A stretch of DNA of 64,000 nucleotides from Lucifuga dentata (taxonomy: Eukaryota; Chordata; Actinopteri; Ophidiiformes; Bythitidae), in NCBI GenBank assembly GCA_014773175.1, contig VXCM01000766.1:48155-112154 (forward strand), given 5' to 3'. Each line of letters starts with the position of its first letter. Position 1 is the first letter of the stretch. The notes beneath the pieces are model-generated. The model saw nothing but the letters and a program-made list of their open reading frames with translations, was not told the DNA's origin and ran no database searches. Shown one piece after another: positions 48,196 through 61,353 of the stretch. Position numbers and translations under genes: made by a program.

Positions 48196-51100
48196 GTGTC
48201 AAATTTTTTATGACTCAAATTATTCTTTAGACCACTTATTAATGTAATTTCTGTATTATTGGGACATGAGACAAGGAAAATATAGTGTATGCCCAAACTC
48301 ATCCAGCAAAGTAATATTTAGCATGGTGTACATGTAGGTTCTTACATGTCCACAAGGGGGCACTCACTCCATATCCAACTGGATACAAAAGGTGCTGAAC
48401 TGCATAATGGTTTTGTTTGTGATCATGGATATTTTGGAAAATCTTTGTATTTCCAACAGCCTTGCTCTGGTATGCAGGCTTTAGGAAATTATAATAAAAT
48501 ACCGTGGTTTGTTTAGCCCTCTTTTTCACAACAATCTCTTTTGACATTTTATTTTGATTTGACTGATATGAAGGTCACGAAAATGCTTCAGCAGATGAGG
48601 GAGAATGTCCAATGAAGCCCAGTATCATCTTCCACAATGGAAACAGTGCAGACAGAGTTATTCCAGGACACCCTCTGTTATTATTTTCCTCTCGCAGGCT
48701 TGGAGTTTAACTGTTGGTCAGCTGTTGAAATGCCATGACTCTGGCTGTGTCCATTGGCTGAAAATGTGGGACAAAGCTCTTTGGGATTCTGCTTCGAAAT
48801 GCTACTCGATGCAATCCAGGCTCTCTTTACAATTCCATTGGTGCTGTAAAAGCGGAGAATTCCTAAACTACCATTTTTTCCCTGTACTTTTGTGGTTTCC
48901 TGACATTGACCAGCATCCCTTGTCAGTTTGGTCTGCTGAAATCCTTTTGGAGGAAAGATGGATCAAGCAAAAAACTAAAGCGTGTGTTTATGTTCCTGCA
49001 GAGATGGTGCATTTTGAAAGATGCCCCCTAAATCTTTCATGGTCCTCGATGTAGCCTGTACTTTCTGACTTTTAGGGCCGTCAGTGAGGCCTGCTGCCAG
49101 CAAAACCAATGGCATGGGCCAGCAACAGCCACTCTCCTTCTTAACCCCCCAATCAACAAGCCCCATTGTTTATGAGAAGTTGTTATTGTTGGGCTGCATT
49201 CAGAAACAAGAGAAAACTCAAGAGCCCGGCTGCACAGAGACGTCCAAAGTAAAGAGAGCGAGGGGTGAGGAGGGGTGGTTGAGTCAAAACGAAAAGCAGA
49301 AATTCCTCTCATTCCCTGCTGGTGTTTTCCAGATCCTCAAGCGACAGCTTCTCGGCTGTGCGAGTGAAGTAAGCGACCAGAGGGGAAATTGAAGCGAACG
49401 GCGAGAGGAAGAGAACCGCATTCTTGAAGGGACGCGTCACCTACACACAGAATAGAGAGACATTCAATCTGTGTTTCGCTGCTTGGCAGAGTGTGTAACA
49501 GGTAGTGCAGTGTGGCCCTCAGCCTTCGTCTGCTGCTGCTACCAATCAGCGTTTGGTCAGAGGAGTCACTGCTCTCTGATGTTCAGATATTTGATGTCAG
49601 ACATGCACTTTTCTCCTTACATCTGTTTTATGGAGCAGGCCTTGGGTCTGTATCACACTTTTATGTTTCTGTGTTGTCTAGTCCTCTTTATGCGGCCTTT
49701 CTCCCATTCAGCTGAATATGTAGATAGACACCCTTCACTATAAAACGTTGAATAGGGTCACAGCCTGCTATAAACCAACATGAACTCAACAATGTCGCCT
49801 CCGCAGCACTTTTACTATCCTACTATTAACCCATCACACAAATCTCTCCCGCCTATTGAGGAGTTTTCAGAGATGGTTGCAATTCGTGGCTGTGAGCGGT
49901 TTGTTAGCCACGTGCTAAAGAGCGGTGGATAATTGGCCAAGGTGTAACTAACTGCCATGGTAACAAGGGTTGACAGACAAGCTGTGGGGTTGCAGAACAG
50001 CAGAGAGCATTTGGGAAGGGGCGGGATGGGATGTAAAATCTGACCTCGATAATAATACTATGTCAAGTGTGGAAAAAAAAAAAAGAAGACAGGAAATAGA
50101 AACAAAATTAGAAATAAGTGAGCAAACGCGATAACACCTCTGCGCTCAGGAGTTAAAGAGAGAAATTTGAGTTTCATTTAGGTTGTAGTAGAGAAATATT
50201 AGGAAGTTGTTTTTTTTCCAAAGGTCTCTCGTGATTCCAAGTATGTCCACCAAACCACAAAACTCCCCCGTCTTGATGAAATAATATTTATATTTGGAGC
50301 ACAATAACACCACAATTCACAACACGGACCAAAATAAGAGTGATGCAAAGAAGATGAAAATGTGACAAACATGCTCGAAGAAATAAAAATGAAATGTAAT
50401 TACAAAAAGACAACTTGTCATATGTACTCCCCATCCTGAGTTTCCACTAAAGTCGTTGTCTTAACAAAAGAACAAAGAGTCCCATTTCGTATGGATTGCT
50501 GTGGAGCCTCTTAAAATATACTTGATTCTTCTAACAGCAGAAAAAAGAAAGAAACCCTTTAGCCAATTAGAAAAAAATGAGGAGGACTTAAACATTTCAA
50601 GCAGTTCTGTCTCTTGATCTTCTTGTTTAAGGGACAAAATTAGTTAAAGTGGTAAAGTTCAACTTTATATATACTGTATATATGTGTATGTGTGTGTGTG
50701 TGTATATATATATATATACACACATACATATATACACACACACACGTATATAAATGCCCATTACATTTTGCATCCCTATAATACAAACCAACGCCATACA
50801 CACAACAGTAATTTAACCTATAGGCATTTATATTTACTGCTTGAAACAAGATTTGTCCCTGTTGTAAAAAAAAATCTTCTACTGTACAGGAAGTGATGCC
50901 TTTTATTTTTATGTGTTTGCATTAAATATGTGAGGGTACAAAACAAAAAACATTATAATCCAAAACACACTATAAAACACCCTACATGATATCTTTATAG
51001 TTCCAGTTCCAACACTGAACATTACAGACACCGAAACAACGCCAACTTGCAATGTGAACGTTTCGCCAAAGGTATCACCAAAATTTAAAAAAACAACTGG

Positions 51101-51924
51101 AAAAAAAACAAAAAAGCATTTGCAGATGAGCATACACAGTTGTTTTTTCCACCACAAAACAATAAGAGTCTACATTTCACATTTAAAATACACTCATTAG
51201 CTTTGTAAAACAATGTACTGGAGCGTTTTCCACATTCTTGGGTTAGCAGGCTAACGACTGTGGAAACAGTTTAAGTCTGAAGCAATGTCTAGGAAAAGAG
51301 GCAAACTGCCCCAGTGACAGTGTGGTCTGGACTGAGGCAGTGTTACATTTTCTGTGTGTGTGTGTGAGTGTGTGTGTGTCATTCAGGAAAGAAAGTGAAG
51401 CATCTATGCTCAGCAAACAGGAACCTAGTATCCTCTGGAGACTAAGCGGTGGTTGTGGATCTTACTGGAAGTCCAAATGTCGTGTGTGTGCTTTTGTCTT
51501 CTGCTCGTATTTGCCCAAAGCAGGACCACAAATACATAATTGTGTTGCTTTAGGTCGCGTCTCTTTTGCCCAGTCGTGAAGACATTGCTGTTCTGCGGCG
51601 TGTTAAGCTCTAAGCTGTGTGAATTGGGAGCCGATGGTAAAGCGCAGATGATGAAATGATGGTTTATTAGCTCTGGTCTTGCTGGTTTGTGTCATGTTGA
51701 GTCTTACAGAAACTGATCTCCTAACTGTGAGTCTTCATAGCCACTAAACACAGACCCTCCCAAAGTCTGGAATCAATAGGTTTCTGTCTTTTGTTGAATA
51801 TTATGAGTTGGTGCTTAATCAGCTTATGAAAGGAAGCATGCCAGGTGATGAAATCACCAATGGAGCATTTACATGCTTGAGTAAACTGATTTACAGTCAC
51901 TTAATTTAGGTCTGTTACTCAATA
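48196..51924. other. Intergenic, no gene recognised
   Basis: No exon with recognisable product. ORFs of 60-150 codons here have no family motifs. Contains the AT/TG palindromic microsatellite at 50665-50755 and a TG run near 51353-51379. Confidence 0.45.
50665..50755. repeat. Palindromic TA/TG microsatellite
   Basis: A TG run, a central (TA)n run and a CA run follow one another, so the left half (TATGTGTGTG) pairs with the right half (CACACATACA). It could extrude as a cruciform. Confidence 0.85.
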
Positions 51925-52600
51925 GCTATGTTTACATGGACCATAAGTAATCAGATTAGATGCCAACCCAATTAAAACTGTCTCATGTAACCACATCAAT
52001 CTGAATAAACTGAGTGAATCTGAATAAAATTCTAATCAGGTCAAAGGGAGTGGTGTACAGTTTTTAAAAACCTGATCAAAGTCCATGTAAACATATATTG
52101 GATTGCTTTCCATGGTAGGAGCTTTGTGCACATGCATGTTGCGTGCTGACATGATGCTTCATGCATGGTATGGTTTGAGAAAACTGGTGGTTGTAAAGCA
52201 GAATTGGTCGATGGCGGAGACAACATTCCTACTTAATATTCTCAAGGAATTAAAAATNAAGCAGAATTGGTCGATGGCGGAGACAACATTCCTACTTAAT
52301 ATTCTCAAGGAATTAAAAATAGTCGAAAGGCTGGACAGACACACAACAGGTCCATCTTTAATACAGGCAGGCTTCCAGGAAAAGCTGGATGGGATCATGT
52401 GCACATGTCAGAGACAACCAGCGTCACGGTGTAGTGCATTCTGGGATTGATCCACCGAATATTGTATTCTTGGGACGTATATGCTCACGCATCAATCAGA
52501 TCACTTTGTTCAGTGTTCATGTAAACAGTACGTTCTGAATTGTCAATTGGAATTAAATCATTCCGATTGACAGAAAAGTTGCCATGTAAATGTACCTAAT
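51925..52600 (+). mobile_element. PIF/Harbinger-like non-autonomous element
   Basis: Repeated TTTACATG / CATGTAAA ends with AATCAGATTA-type blocks, typical of fish Harbinger derivatives. Inside, a plus-strand remnant NWSMAETTFLLNILKELKIV resembles the Myb/SANT-like protein of PIF/Harbinger elements. It contains a 62-bp assembly duplication around N 52258. Exact ends uncertain. Confidence 0.55.
52196..52320. repeat. Assembly duplication around N 52258
   Basis: Exact 62-base copies at 52196-52257 and 52259-52320. Confidence 0.85.
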
Positions 52601-55600
52601 GTCGATTTCTACAGATTTCAGTCTGTTTCTGTGTTTACATGATGTTTGAATAACCATTGCCTTAATCAGATTAAAATCAAAGTATTAACACACTTCTATT
52701 ATGGTGCTGTTATGACCTGTTACGACCTCGATATGTTGACAATTTCAAGTCAGTTGCAGTTATGACCATGCCCCAAAGTGATGTCACACTGTAGAGTACG
52801 ATGATACGTCACAGAAGCGAGGTGAAAACAGCCTATAGATGGCAGCAAAAATCTGGATTTTCAATCTATGTGTATTTGTTCTTTAGAGACTTTTTTCTTA
52901 TGAGAAATGTGGCTCATAAGATTAGATACAACATTACACAGGAAACAGTTGTTATAATGATTGTATAGAAACATATAAATGATGCTAAAAGAACACCAGA
53001 TGTCTTTCTTCAAGGTTTTTTAAGCAGCCAGTGAATGATTTAGCGACACCTCTGAATGAGGCGAGTAGGAAACTCTCCAGTGTCTCTCCAAGATGGCCAA
53101 AAGTCTGTTGCTTGGCTCGTGTTCACGTATGGATCTGTAGAGGAAATGTTTAGGCAATTAGTTGGAGTTTAAAGTTGGAAAAAAATTAATATTTCCTCAA
53201 TTATTTTTTTCAATGGAGAGGAAAATCTTTGTTATGGCCAGACCTCATCTAGCAGACCATCTTTCCCCTCCAACATGTTGTCCCACGTTCCACTGATCCT
53301 ATGGAAATAAAGTATTATTACTTAATTTTGAACTCTTTGATTAACAGAGTCCAATGCCACAACGGGGGCCGTCATCACTCCCGTCACTGATGGAATCCTT
53401 ACTGTCATGCATCCTAAACACACATCATTACAGCATCACTGGGCTAGCGTGATGCTTGGCCGTCAATCACGTTATATAGCAGAGTTCCGTTTTACAGGCC
53501 CATTATAATCTTAAAAATTTTCATATGCACTAAAACAGCGGGGCAACTGTTGATTTAGGCAACCTTACTGACAAAGACGGCCAGAGCTGCAAGCAATCAT
53601 GCTGTTCTTCAAAACCACTCGGAAAGGCTAAGAAAAGGGGAGCAGGGAAAGGAGGGAGAGTGATTTATAAGGCACCTTAATACTTGACACGTTCATTTGT
53701 GAAAATAAGTCTGTGGCCTATCAAAGCCATCCCTCACATGAAAAACCATGGAAAGCTCTTTTGAACAACTTTTTTATGCTCCTTTGGCCAATTTTCATTC
53801 ATATTTCCTGGCATGGTGCTTTATTCCTCCTTAGTCTGAGGGAATGTATAAAAATAAACAGTTTAACCCCAAGACGGCTTTTAAAATTACATTATAGTGA
53901 GCAGCACAGAAGGTATGCAACTGTATAGAAATTTTTAGCGGCACTAAATGCAATAAATAAGCATAAAAATTTCTATTTTTGTGATCTAATGGGTCTCACT
54001 GAGTTTTGTTTAAATTGTACTCCATGTACCACTGATTCACAGTGTACAAAATACTTGATAGCCTGCTATTTTCATGAAGCTACATGAGCTATATCCTGTT
54101 ATTAGTGGTCTATGCACAGAGCAAACTAATTCAATAAGTCAACCCTATATCCTGTTGCATAAGCTGTATAAAATGAAGTAGCTCTAATGGATTTTTTTGC
54201 AATAATAATGACGCTGATGAGTCATATTCGGCGTATATTTTCATTGTAGTATAAATGGCTTGTGGCGGCGCGGACACGATCTGCCTCTATGTTCCTCGTG
54301 GGCCTTTCATTAGAGCCTGGTGCATGACAACAGAATATATGACTTGGCTCAGGCTGGGAATTCTGGGAAAGTCATGGAATTTTGGACGCCTTGACGGAAC
54401 ACAGGCTGTCCGCTCTTGGCCCGTTCCCCACAGAAAAGGAGGATGGGGAGGAGGAGAAATCGTGCTGCATAGTGTGTGTTTGTGTGTGTGTGGTGAGCCT
54501 TAAAGGACATCCGTGGGGAGCTGACCCAGAACAATGACAGGTTTACAGCACAGCACCAAGCAGTCCGACTCACATGTGGCTAATATCAAACAGAGCCCAA
54601 GATCGCTCTGAGTGCTAGAGCAGATTCGACACAACCAGATTGTCCTGGTGATTAGTAAGGCTGTAATCTGTATTTCTGTCCAGGCAGAGCTTCTTGTCTG
54701 TTCAATGCATTTGCCATCTTAAGACTCCTAAGAAGAAAATCCTTTAGGAATCTACTCAATCTCTTATATTTTGGAGCAACTGCTGTTTTAGCTTTGTCGA
54801 GTCCTGTTGGACGGTCGACTAGGACTGTTAGTTATCCACCAAGTCCTGCTGTAACTCTTAGATTCTGGCAAAATGCAAGAAAGACAAGTTTGAATAATAG
54901 ATTTTCCAGAGGAACATGCGACTAGTTTCAGTTTCTCCTTTTTCTTTATTGGCTTTGCTAATTATTCAATCAATTTGTTTAAGATTTTAAAAATTGCATT
55001 ATCATATTGAGCCCTTGGAGGGATTTTTCTTCCTCGACTGCCCCCGAACTTCATTATTTCCTATGCTTTTATTCATTTCAGCTGTATGTGCAATGGAGGG
55101 TCAAAAATAAACCTCGGTCATGTCGTGTGCATAACCCAAAACCTAACCGCAGGATTAAATAGCACCCATATGTACTGATGTCAGTAGGAAATTTGCAAAA
55201 ACGATTGAATTGCACGTAAAAAACCTCATCCTCGTATTCTGTCCAAAGGGTACGCTTCTGCTATTTAATGCCATCCACAAAAGAAAGCCAGTATGAGATG
55301 AAAGTAGGATAATGTCCCACCTGAGCTACAAATGATCTCTCCCTTTGGGCTATGAGCTTGCTTTGTGGTCTCCCTTTCCTTATACTCTCAGCTCTCCTCA
55401 TCCATTTATCCCTCCATTCCTGAACCATGCAGAGAGAGAACAAACCACATGTTTCAGGGAGGAATCCTGAGCAGGCAGCATCCCAGACCAAAGTACCTCC
55501 AGCTCTCCTGCCCCCTGGCATCACTTAGTTGTACCCTGTCATTAAGCACAGGGTTGGATGATTTGTCTTGGAACGTAGCCCTTTGTTAGAGAAGGATGAA

Positions 55601-56611
55601 TGCAGAGGGAGACGGACACAGAGCAATGGAGGGAGGGGGGAGGTGGATGAATGATGTCATCTCAGGTCGGCTTTGGAATTGGAATTGGGCCGTGGACCTG
55701 CGGTGGCAGGACCGGTGTTGCCTTTGGGCTTCGGCGCAGGAAAACCGTGCATGAGCATGTGAATGGGAATGATATGGAATATGGTGGTGAACAAGAGCGT
55801 GTGTGTAATTTGGTGTGTGTGTGTGTGTGTGTGTGTGTATTTGCTGTGTTTGCTGGTGAGCTTGCTCGTATGTGGTTGGAAAAGTATAGGCTGTTTTATG
55901 TTGCTCTCCCTCTTTGTTTCAGTGTTTCTTTAGTGGGTGGATGGTTGAATGAATCATTTGGACTGAGGCTGAGGTATCAGATAGAGTGGTTTGGCTTGGA
56001 GGGGAAAGAGGGGAAGACAAGAGAGAAGGAAAACCAACTTGTACTTGTGGCTTCTGTATTCCTTTTGCACACTACTGCACAGTGCTGTCTGCCTCCCCTC
56101 AGTATGTAATGTGGAACATATCACGTTCATTTTGGACGGCAAGGGCTGAAAGTAATTATCCAAAGTTTTTCTTTTCAAATATTGTCATTGAGTAGAGTTA
56201 CAAGGCATGTGCGCTTTATGATTTTTAATTAAGCGATGCGAGTGTTGGGTCCTCTCTTTGTTTGTGGACCCATGTTGGACCACATCGAGACATGTTATGC
56301 TACATCGCATCGTGCCATGTTGAGGTAAGGTTTGATTAGATTACATATCATATTTATTCTGAATTATAACATATAGCAATGTGATGCTTTTTATTGCTGG
56401 ACTGCTATTTATATTCACATTTATTTATTTTGGCAGATGCTTTTACTCAAGGAGCTGATCCTGGAGTTCCAATTTCCATCTCAAGGATGAGGGCTGCAGC
56501 AGGTGTGGGACGTCAAGACATACTGTACGTCATTTTTTTAAACAGACATATTTAATGAATTTTCATGTTCTTGTTTTCATGTAAGGGTCTGTTTTGAAAT
56601 CTTTGCAGTGC
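52601..56611. other. Intergenic, no gene recognised
   Basis: No exon or RNA gene seen. A TG repeat lies at 55812-55838. The AT-rich, low-repeat stretch 53650-54250 could be conserved non-coding DNA, but only comparison could show it. Confidence 0.4.
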
Positions 56612-57267
56612 TTTAAAGGACCATACCATCCATTTTGTATGTTTGAGCCTAATATATTCAATTTTCATATGTTAAGTTGCTGACAATCATTTCCCAAAGG
56701 ATAAAACCGTATTTCAGCTTTCCTGATATTTTGCAAAATCTCTTAATCTTTCAAAATCAAATATAAGTGATATACCCACCTTAAAAATCGATTTTTCTCC
56801 TGCTAATAGTTACGCAGCCTTATGAAGTCATGGTCGTTTAACTTTTACGATAAATGCAGGTCTTCTTTTGGGACTATATTTCCTGGTGGAGACATACATT
56901 CACTCTGCACTTTTTTNATAAATGCAGGTCTTCTTTTGGGACTATATTTCCTGGTGGAGACATACATTCACTCTGCACTTTTTTTTTAACTTAAACACTA
57001 AAATCACAAAACTTTGAAAAAACCTGAATACACATCTCATTCGCGATGATGGATTACCTATCCCAAGAACATTTCAAGTATCAACAAATTAATTTTTATA
57101 GCGTGCCAGAATGAACTGAAACCAATGGCGATCTGGAAGGTAGGAAAAACATTCTTAATTCATCGTTCCAGTCGTATGCTTTGAGAAATGATTGTCAGAA
57201 ATATTACATGTATGAAAATTGAATATATTAGACTCAAAAATGCAAAATTGGTGTTATGGTTCTTTAA
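56612..57267. mobile_element. TTTAAAGGACCATAC repeat, copy C
   Basis: Inverted ends TTTAAAGGACCATACC and (right) ATGGTTCTTTAA, shared flanking blocks AATTTTCATA and GACAATCATTTCCC, interior GATGATGGATTACCTATCCC. Contains a 67-bp assembly duplication (56850-56916 and 56918-56984 around N 56917). Confidence 0.85.
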
Positions 57268-57299
57268 TGTATAAAAAAGCATATTTGTTCACTTCTGCT

Positions 57300-57660
57300 C
57301 ACCCTTGCTTTGGCACCACTGTGTGCACTGAGTTAAAACAGAGCCTTATCAGTACTGTCTCTTGTAACAACTTGCTCTGTTCTGATTGGTCGGTTGTGTC
57401 AGGTTTGAGCTGTTCAAACGCTCTATTATTAGCCTCATACTTTGTGTTAACCAGGTGTGTGTGTTACATGTTGATGTAAACACGTTACGGAGTAAAGGAC
57501 CAATCAAAAACTTTTACAGCAGTTCAGGACCTTTGGGTTCATCTTACCGGATGCATTTCTGTAGGTGTGATCTTCATGTGTTTTGCAACTTTGACAATGT
57601 TCAACATATACTCCCTACTATATTAAAGAAAATATCCTAAAAATAAGGGGAAATAACAAA
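57300..57660. repeat. Dispersed repeat, copy 2
   Basis: Colinear with 18080-18745 (shared TGTTACATGTTGATGTAAAC, GGATGCATTTCT and CATACTCCCTACT). It begins right after repeat copy C. Confidence 0.55.
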
Positions 57661-58768
57661 ACATCATAATATGCAACCATTAGTTAGGTTTTCTTTTAAT
57701 GAATGCCCATGATGTGTGAAGGTGTTTGTGGAAATGTTGGGTCTTTAGCTATTTCTTTGAGACTGAGAGGAATTTGGCAGATCAAATGGAGTTTGGTAAC
57801 TCGTTCCACCACCGAGGGACTATTTTAAAAAAAAAAAAAAAAAAGATTCTATTTGAGTCTTGAGCCAGGCTGTGGTGAACAAACAGCAGTATGGTTTATT
57901 ACATAACCCTGTGTTGTTTTCTGTCACATGGGGATTTTAATTTATGGTAACATTTCCTGCTAAACATGAAACTTTTTTCTCCTCCGGTGCATTTATCTGT
58001 CCACATTTTTTTTTTTACAGCTGCTCTTACCAGTTGCCTTCACAGTGAAAACCACACGACCGGCTGCATAAAGATGATGCATCTTTTGACTTTCCGCCAT
58101 CTTTCAGTGCGAGCAATCAGATCAGCCATAAATGGACCACTGACAGCTTAATGTGACGGCTGGTGTGATGGATCGTTAATGGCTTCCAGAGGAAACAAAT
58201 TCTTACATAGAAGTACAGGAATCTCATATTAAACCCTGTAATATTTACACGTGCACATAACACCAACGTACACATATTCTAAATATATAAATCTGTTGCA
58301 ATTTAACACGCAAACTTTACATGTTAACTAGGCTTTGCTTTGCATTTACAATGTTGTTTTGCATATTTATTGCAACATTTATGAATTCAGATGGAAGGGG
58401 ACTGATAGCAGCAGAGTTCCAATAACACAGATTAAGTGCTCTGGGGGTGTTTGTTGGGCATTTTTGAGGAAAGAGGCTCAGTAAGTTCAGCCGAACACCG
58501 AGGAATTGCACTCTGGAACGTGGTGGTGTAACCAGAGCACGGGTTTGGGAATAGCCTGAGGGAACTGGGCTCAGTTTTCCAAAAGCCTCTATCTCCCATG
58601 ATATGTTGTGTGATTTGAGGAGAGGCAGTGTGTGTGTATGTGTGTGTGCGTGCTTGTGTGTGCGTGTGCGCATGTGTGTGACGGGAAGTTGATGGAGGGC
58701 TTACAGAATGGCTAAGTCAGGAAAACAAGTCTTAGGAAACCCTATACCTCACTCTGGCACCAACACAG

Positions 58769-58772
58769 ACGT

Positions 58773-58819
<47 letters not shown>

Positions 58820-59760
58820 TGCCATTTGTCCCCTGCCCCCATCTTCTCCCTGTCACTCATTTTGTTTTCTGCATTCCACCTTTTTTCTTCCTTCCCTCTT
58901 CTCTGCTCTGTGCTGTCATGTTCATCTCCCGTATTCCATTTCTTTCATTCTCTTTTACTTTCTCTCTTTTTTCACCTTTTTTCTTTTTTTTTTTCCCACC
59001 TCTCTCTTCCCTCTGCCTGCGAGAAAAGAGGAGTGAAGGATCAACAAAAGCTACACTTGACACTCTCTGCCATTAAGGAAACAGTAATGACCTTGTTGAG
59101 AGTTCAAACCTCATGCCAAGCATCTCTTTCTCTCAATTTTCACTCTTTTTTCTTTCATTGTTGATTGATTTTCCTCTCTTTTTTTCTCTCTTGACTCGCT
59201 TTCTCTTTTGTCCTCTCTCTACCTCTCAATCACACACTTCCTCTGCCCACACTCCTTTATCTTATCCCTTTTCCACTCTCCCTAAAGCCCTTGTTTGTCT
59301 CTGTCACTCCCAGTTTCCTTTTTCAAACCCCCCTCACCCTTTTCCACTGCTTTTCCAGTCCTTTCTCTATCTTTTCTCCCCCTCAATTCTCCATCTCCCT
59401 CTTCTTTCCACGTCTCTCGACCTCCTCAGTACACACACACACCTACTTACCACCCCCTCATCTTCTCTTTCCTTCATTCCATCTGGTTTAGCCAGTATCT
59501 GAACTCATCTCTTTTCCTTTCCCATCTCTGCTGATACCAATTCCCTCTGTTTTCCTCCATCTATCATTATCAGCTTCCTGCTCTGCATCTCTCTCTCTCT
59601 CTCTCTCCCTGTCTCCCTCTCCACCTCATCAGCTTGTCTTCTCTTTGCTCTCCCCCCGCGGTTNTCTCTCTCCCTGTCTCCCTCTCCACCTCATCAGCTT
59701 GTCTTCTCTTTGCTCTCCCCCCGCGGTTCTTCCCTCTGTTTCCTTCTCATTTCTTATTGC
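58769..59760. repeat. Pyrimidine-rich kilobase with (TC)n
   Basis: The plus strand is overwhelmingly C and T, opening with a pure (TC)n run (58776-58814). Only a short purine-rich break occurs at about 59020-59110. It includes a 64-bp assembly duplication (59600-59663 and 59665-59728 around N 59664). Low-complexity ORFs through it are not genes. Confidence 0.9.
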
Positions 59761-60678
59761 TGCATCGCTTCCTTTCCTGTGTCCTTGGTGTGTCTGAGGG
59801 GGCAGCAAGTGGTTAGGACTGCCTGCAGGCATCAACAGCACAGGGCCACCGCCTCGGGGTGTGTGTGTGTTAGGCTGACTGGCACAGTGCCCAGACCCAC
59901 CTCCTGTGGTGAAACCCACTCCTTTCCTTCTTAGCAGTCTGGCCTGCTGCCCAGACTGACCCTCACAAGCAAACACACACTCACAGACCTGCAAACATGT
60001 AGATAGGCAAACACTGGCTGGCACACAGATGTGGAGCACAAATACACAGACAAGTTCATGAATACTCAGAAATCAGAATCATACAGCTCTTATTCTTTAT
60101 CTGTGTATTTGTCTATCGGTGTCTTTATTTGTGTTGACTGACTACTTGCCTGTACTGATAAACAGTGTGCCCACAGTGTGTCGGTGTGTGTGTGTGTAGT
60201 TTATTTTTTGCCTGGCAGCCACAGTTTGTTTACACAGCACACACAATATGTCTGACTTCCACTAATTCTCACTCTGCAGATTTTGTGTACTGTACATCAT
60301 ACAATTTAGGATGTTTACATTAGGTTAACATCACGCAAACAAAATTCTGCCTTTATCTAAAATGTCTAATCTTCAGTTTATTCTAGGATTTATTTTAAAT
60401 GTCAATATGTCAAAGGACTTTCTGGGAAAGACAGTACAGTCTAGCATCAGATAAGAGCAACATAGTGAAAGCGACTTGATGACTTATTGTTTCTAATTTT
60501 GCAGCATATTTTTGATTCCGCTCCTCTGAGGCTAATGTCACTGGAAAAATTGATATTCAGCCTGTTCTGCAATAGATTTCTTTTTGTATTGTTGTTGTAT
60601 GTTGATGTAAAACAGTGAATCTAGAAAGAAGCTGCTGATCTTGATGCTGATGCCAAAACATGACATTTACCTTTTAGG

Positions 60679-61353
60679 TTTAAAGGACCATACCAACTAT
60701 TTTGCATGTTTGAGCCTAATTTATTCAATTTTCATAAATGTTACGTTACTGACAATCATTTCCCAAAGGATAAAACTGTATTTCAGCTTTCCTGGTATTT
60801 TGCAGAATCTCGTAATCTTTCAAAATCAAATATTCAAGCGATACACCCATCTTAAAAATTGATGTTTCTCCTGCTAATAGTTACACAAAATTACGAAGTC
60901 ACGATTGTTTAAATTTTTCAGTAAACGCAGGTCTTCTTTTGGGACTATATTCTCCGGTGGAGACATACATTCACTCTGCGCTTTATATTGTGCTTAAACA
61001 TTAAAATTACATAACTTGAAAAACCTAACTGTAAAAGACATTTTTAATCTCAAGTTTCCTGGTTAAATAAAGGTTAAATTAAAAAATTTTTTAAATTTTT
61101 GAAAAATCCCTGAATACACATCTTGTTCGTAATGATGAATTGCCTATCCCAAGAATGTTTCAAGTATCAACAAGTTGATTTTAATACTAGAATGAAACTG
61201 AAACCAATGGCGGTCTGGAAGGTAGGAAAAAACATTTTTAATTCACTGTTCCAGTAGTATACTTTGGGAAATGATTGTCAGTAACATTACATGTATGAAA
61301 ATTGAATATTATATTAGACTCAAACATGCAAAATGGCCGGTATGGTCCTTTAA
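60679..61353. mobile_element. TTTAAAGGACCATAC repeat, copy D
   Basis: Best-preserved copy: TTTAAAGGACCATACC at the left, GGTATGGTCCTTTAA at the right, with about 90-base inverted arms. A short foreign-looking piece ending GGTTAAATAAAGGTTAAAT (about 61053-61079) interrupts the middle. Confidence 0.88.

Noticed and set aside
48605..49054. 149-codon plus-strand ORF downstream of smim20
   Set aside because: No recognisable domain, no codon bias and no splice context; beyond the smim20 poly(A) signal.
58708..59534. Several 66-129 codon plus-strand ORFs rich in Ser, Leu, Phe and Pro
   Set aside because: Produced by the pyrimidine-rich tract; low complexity and no domains.
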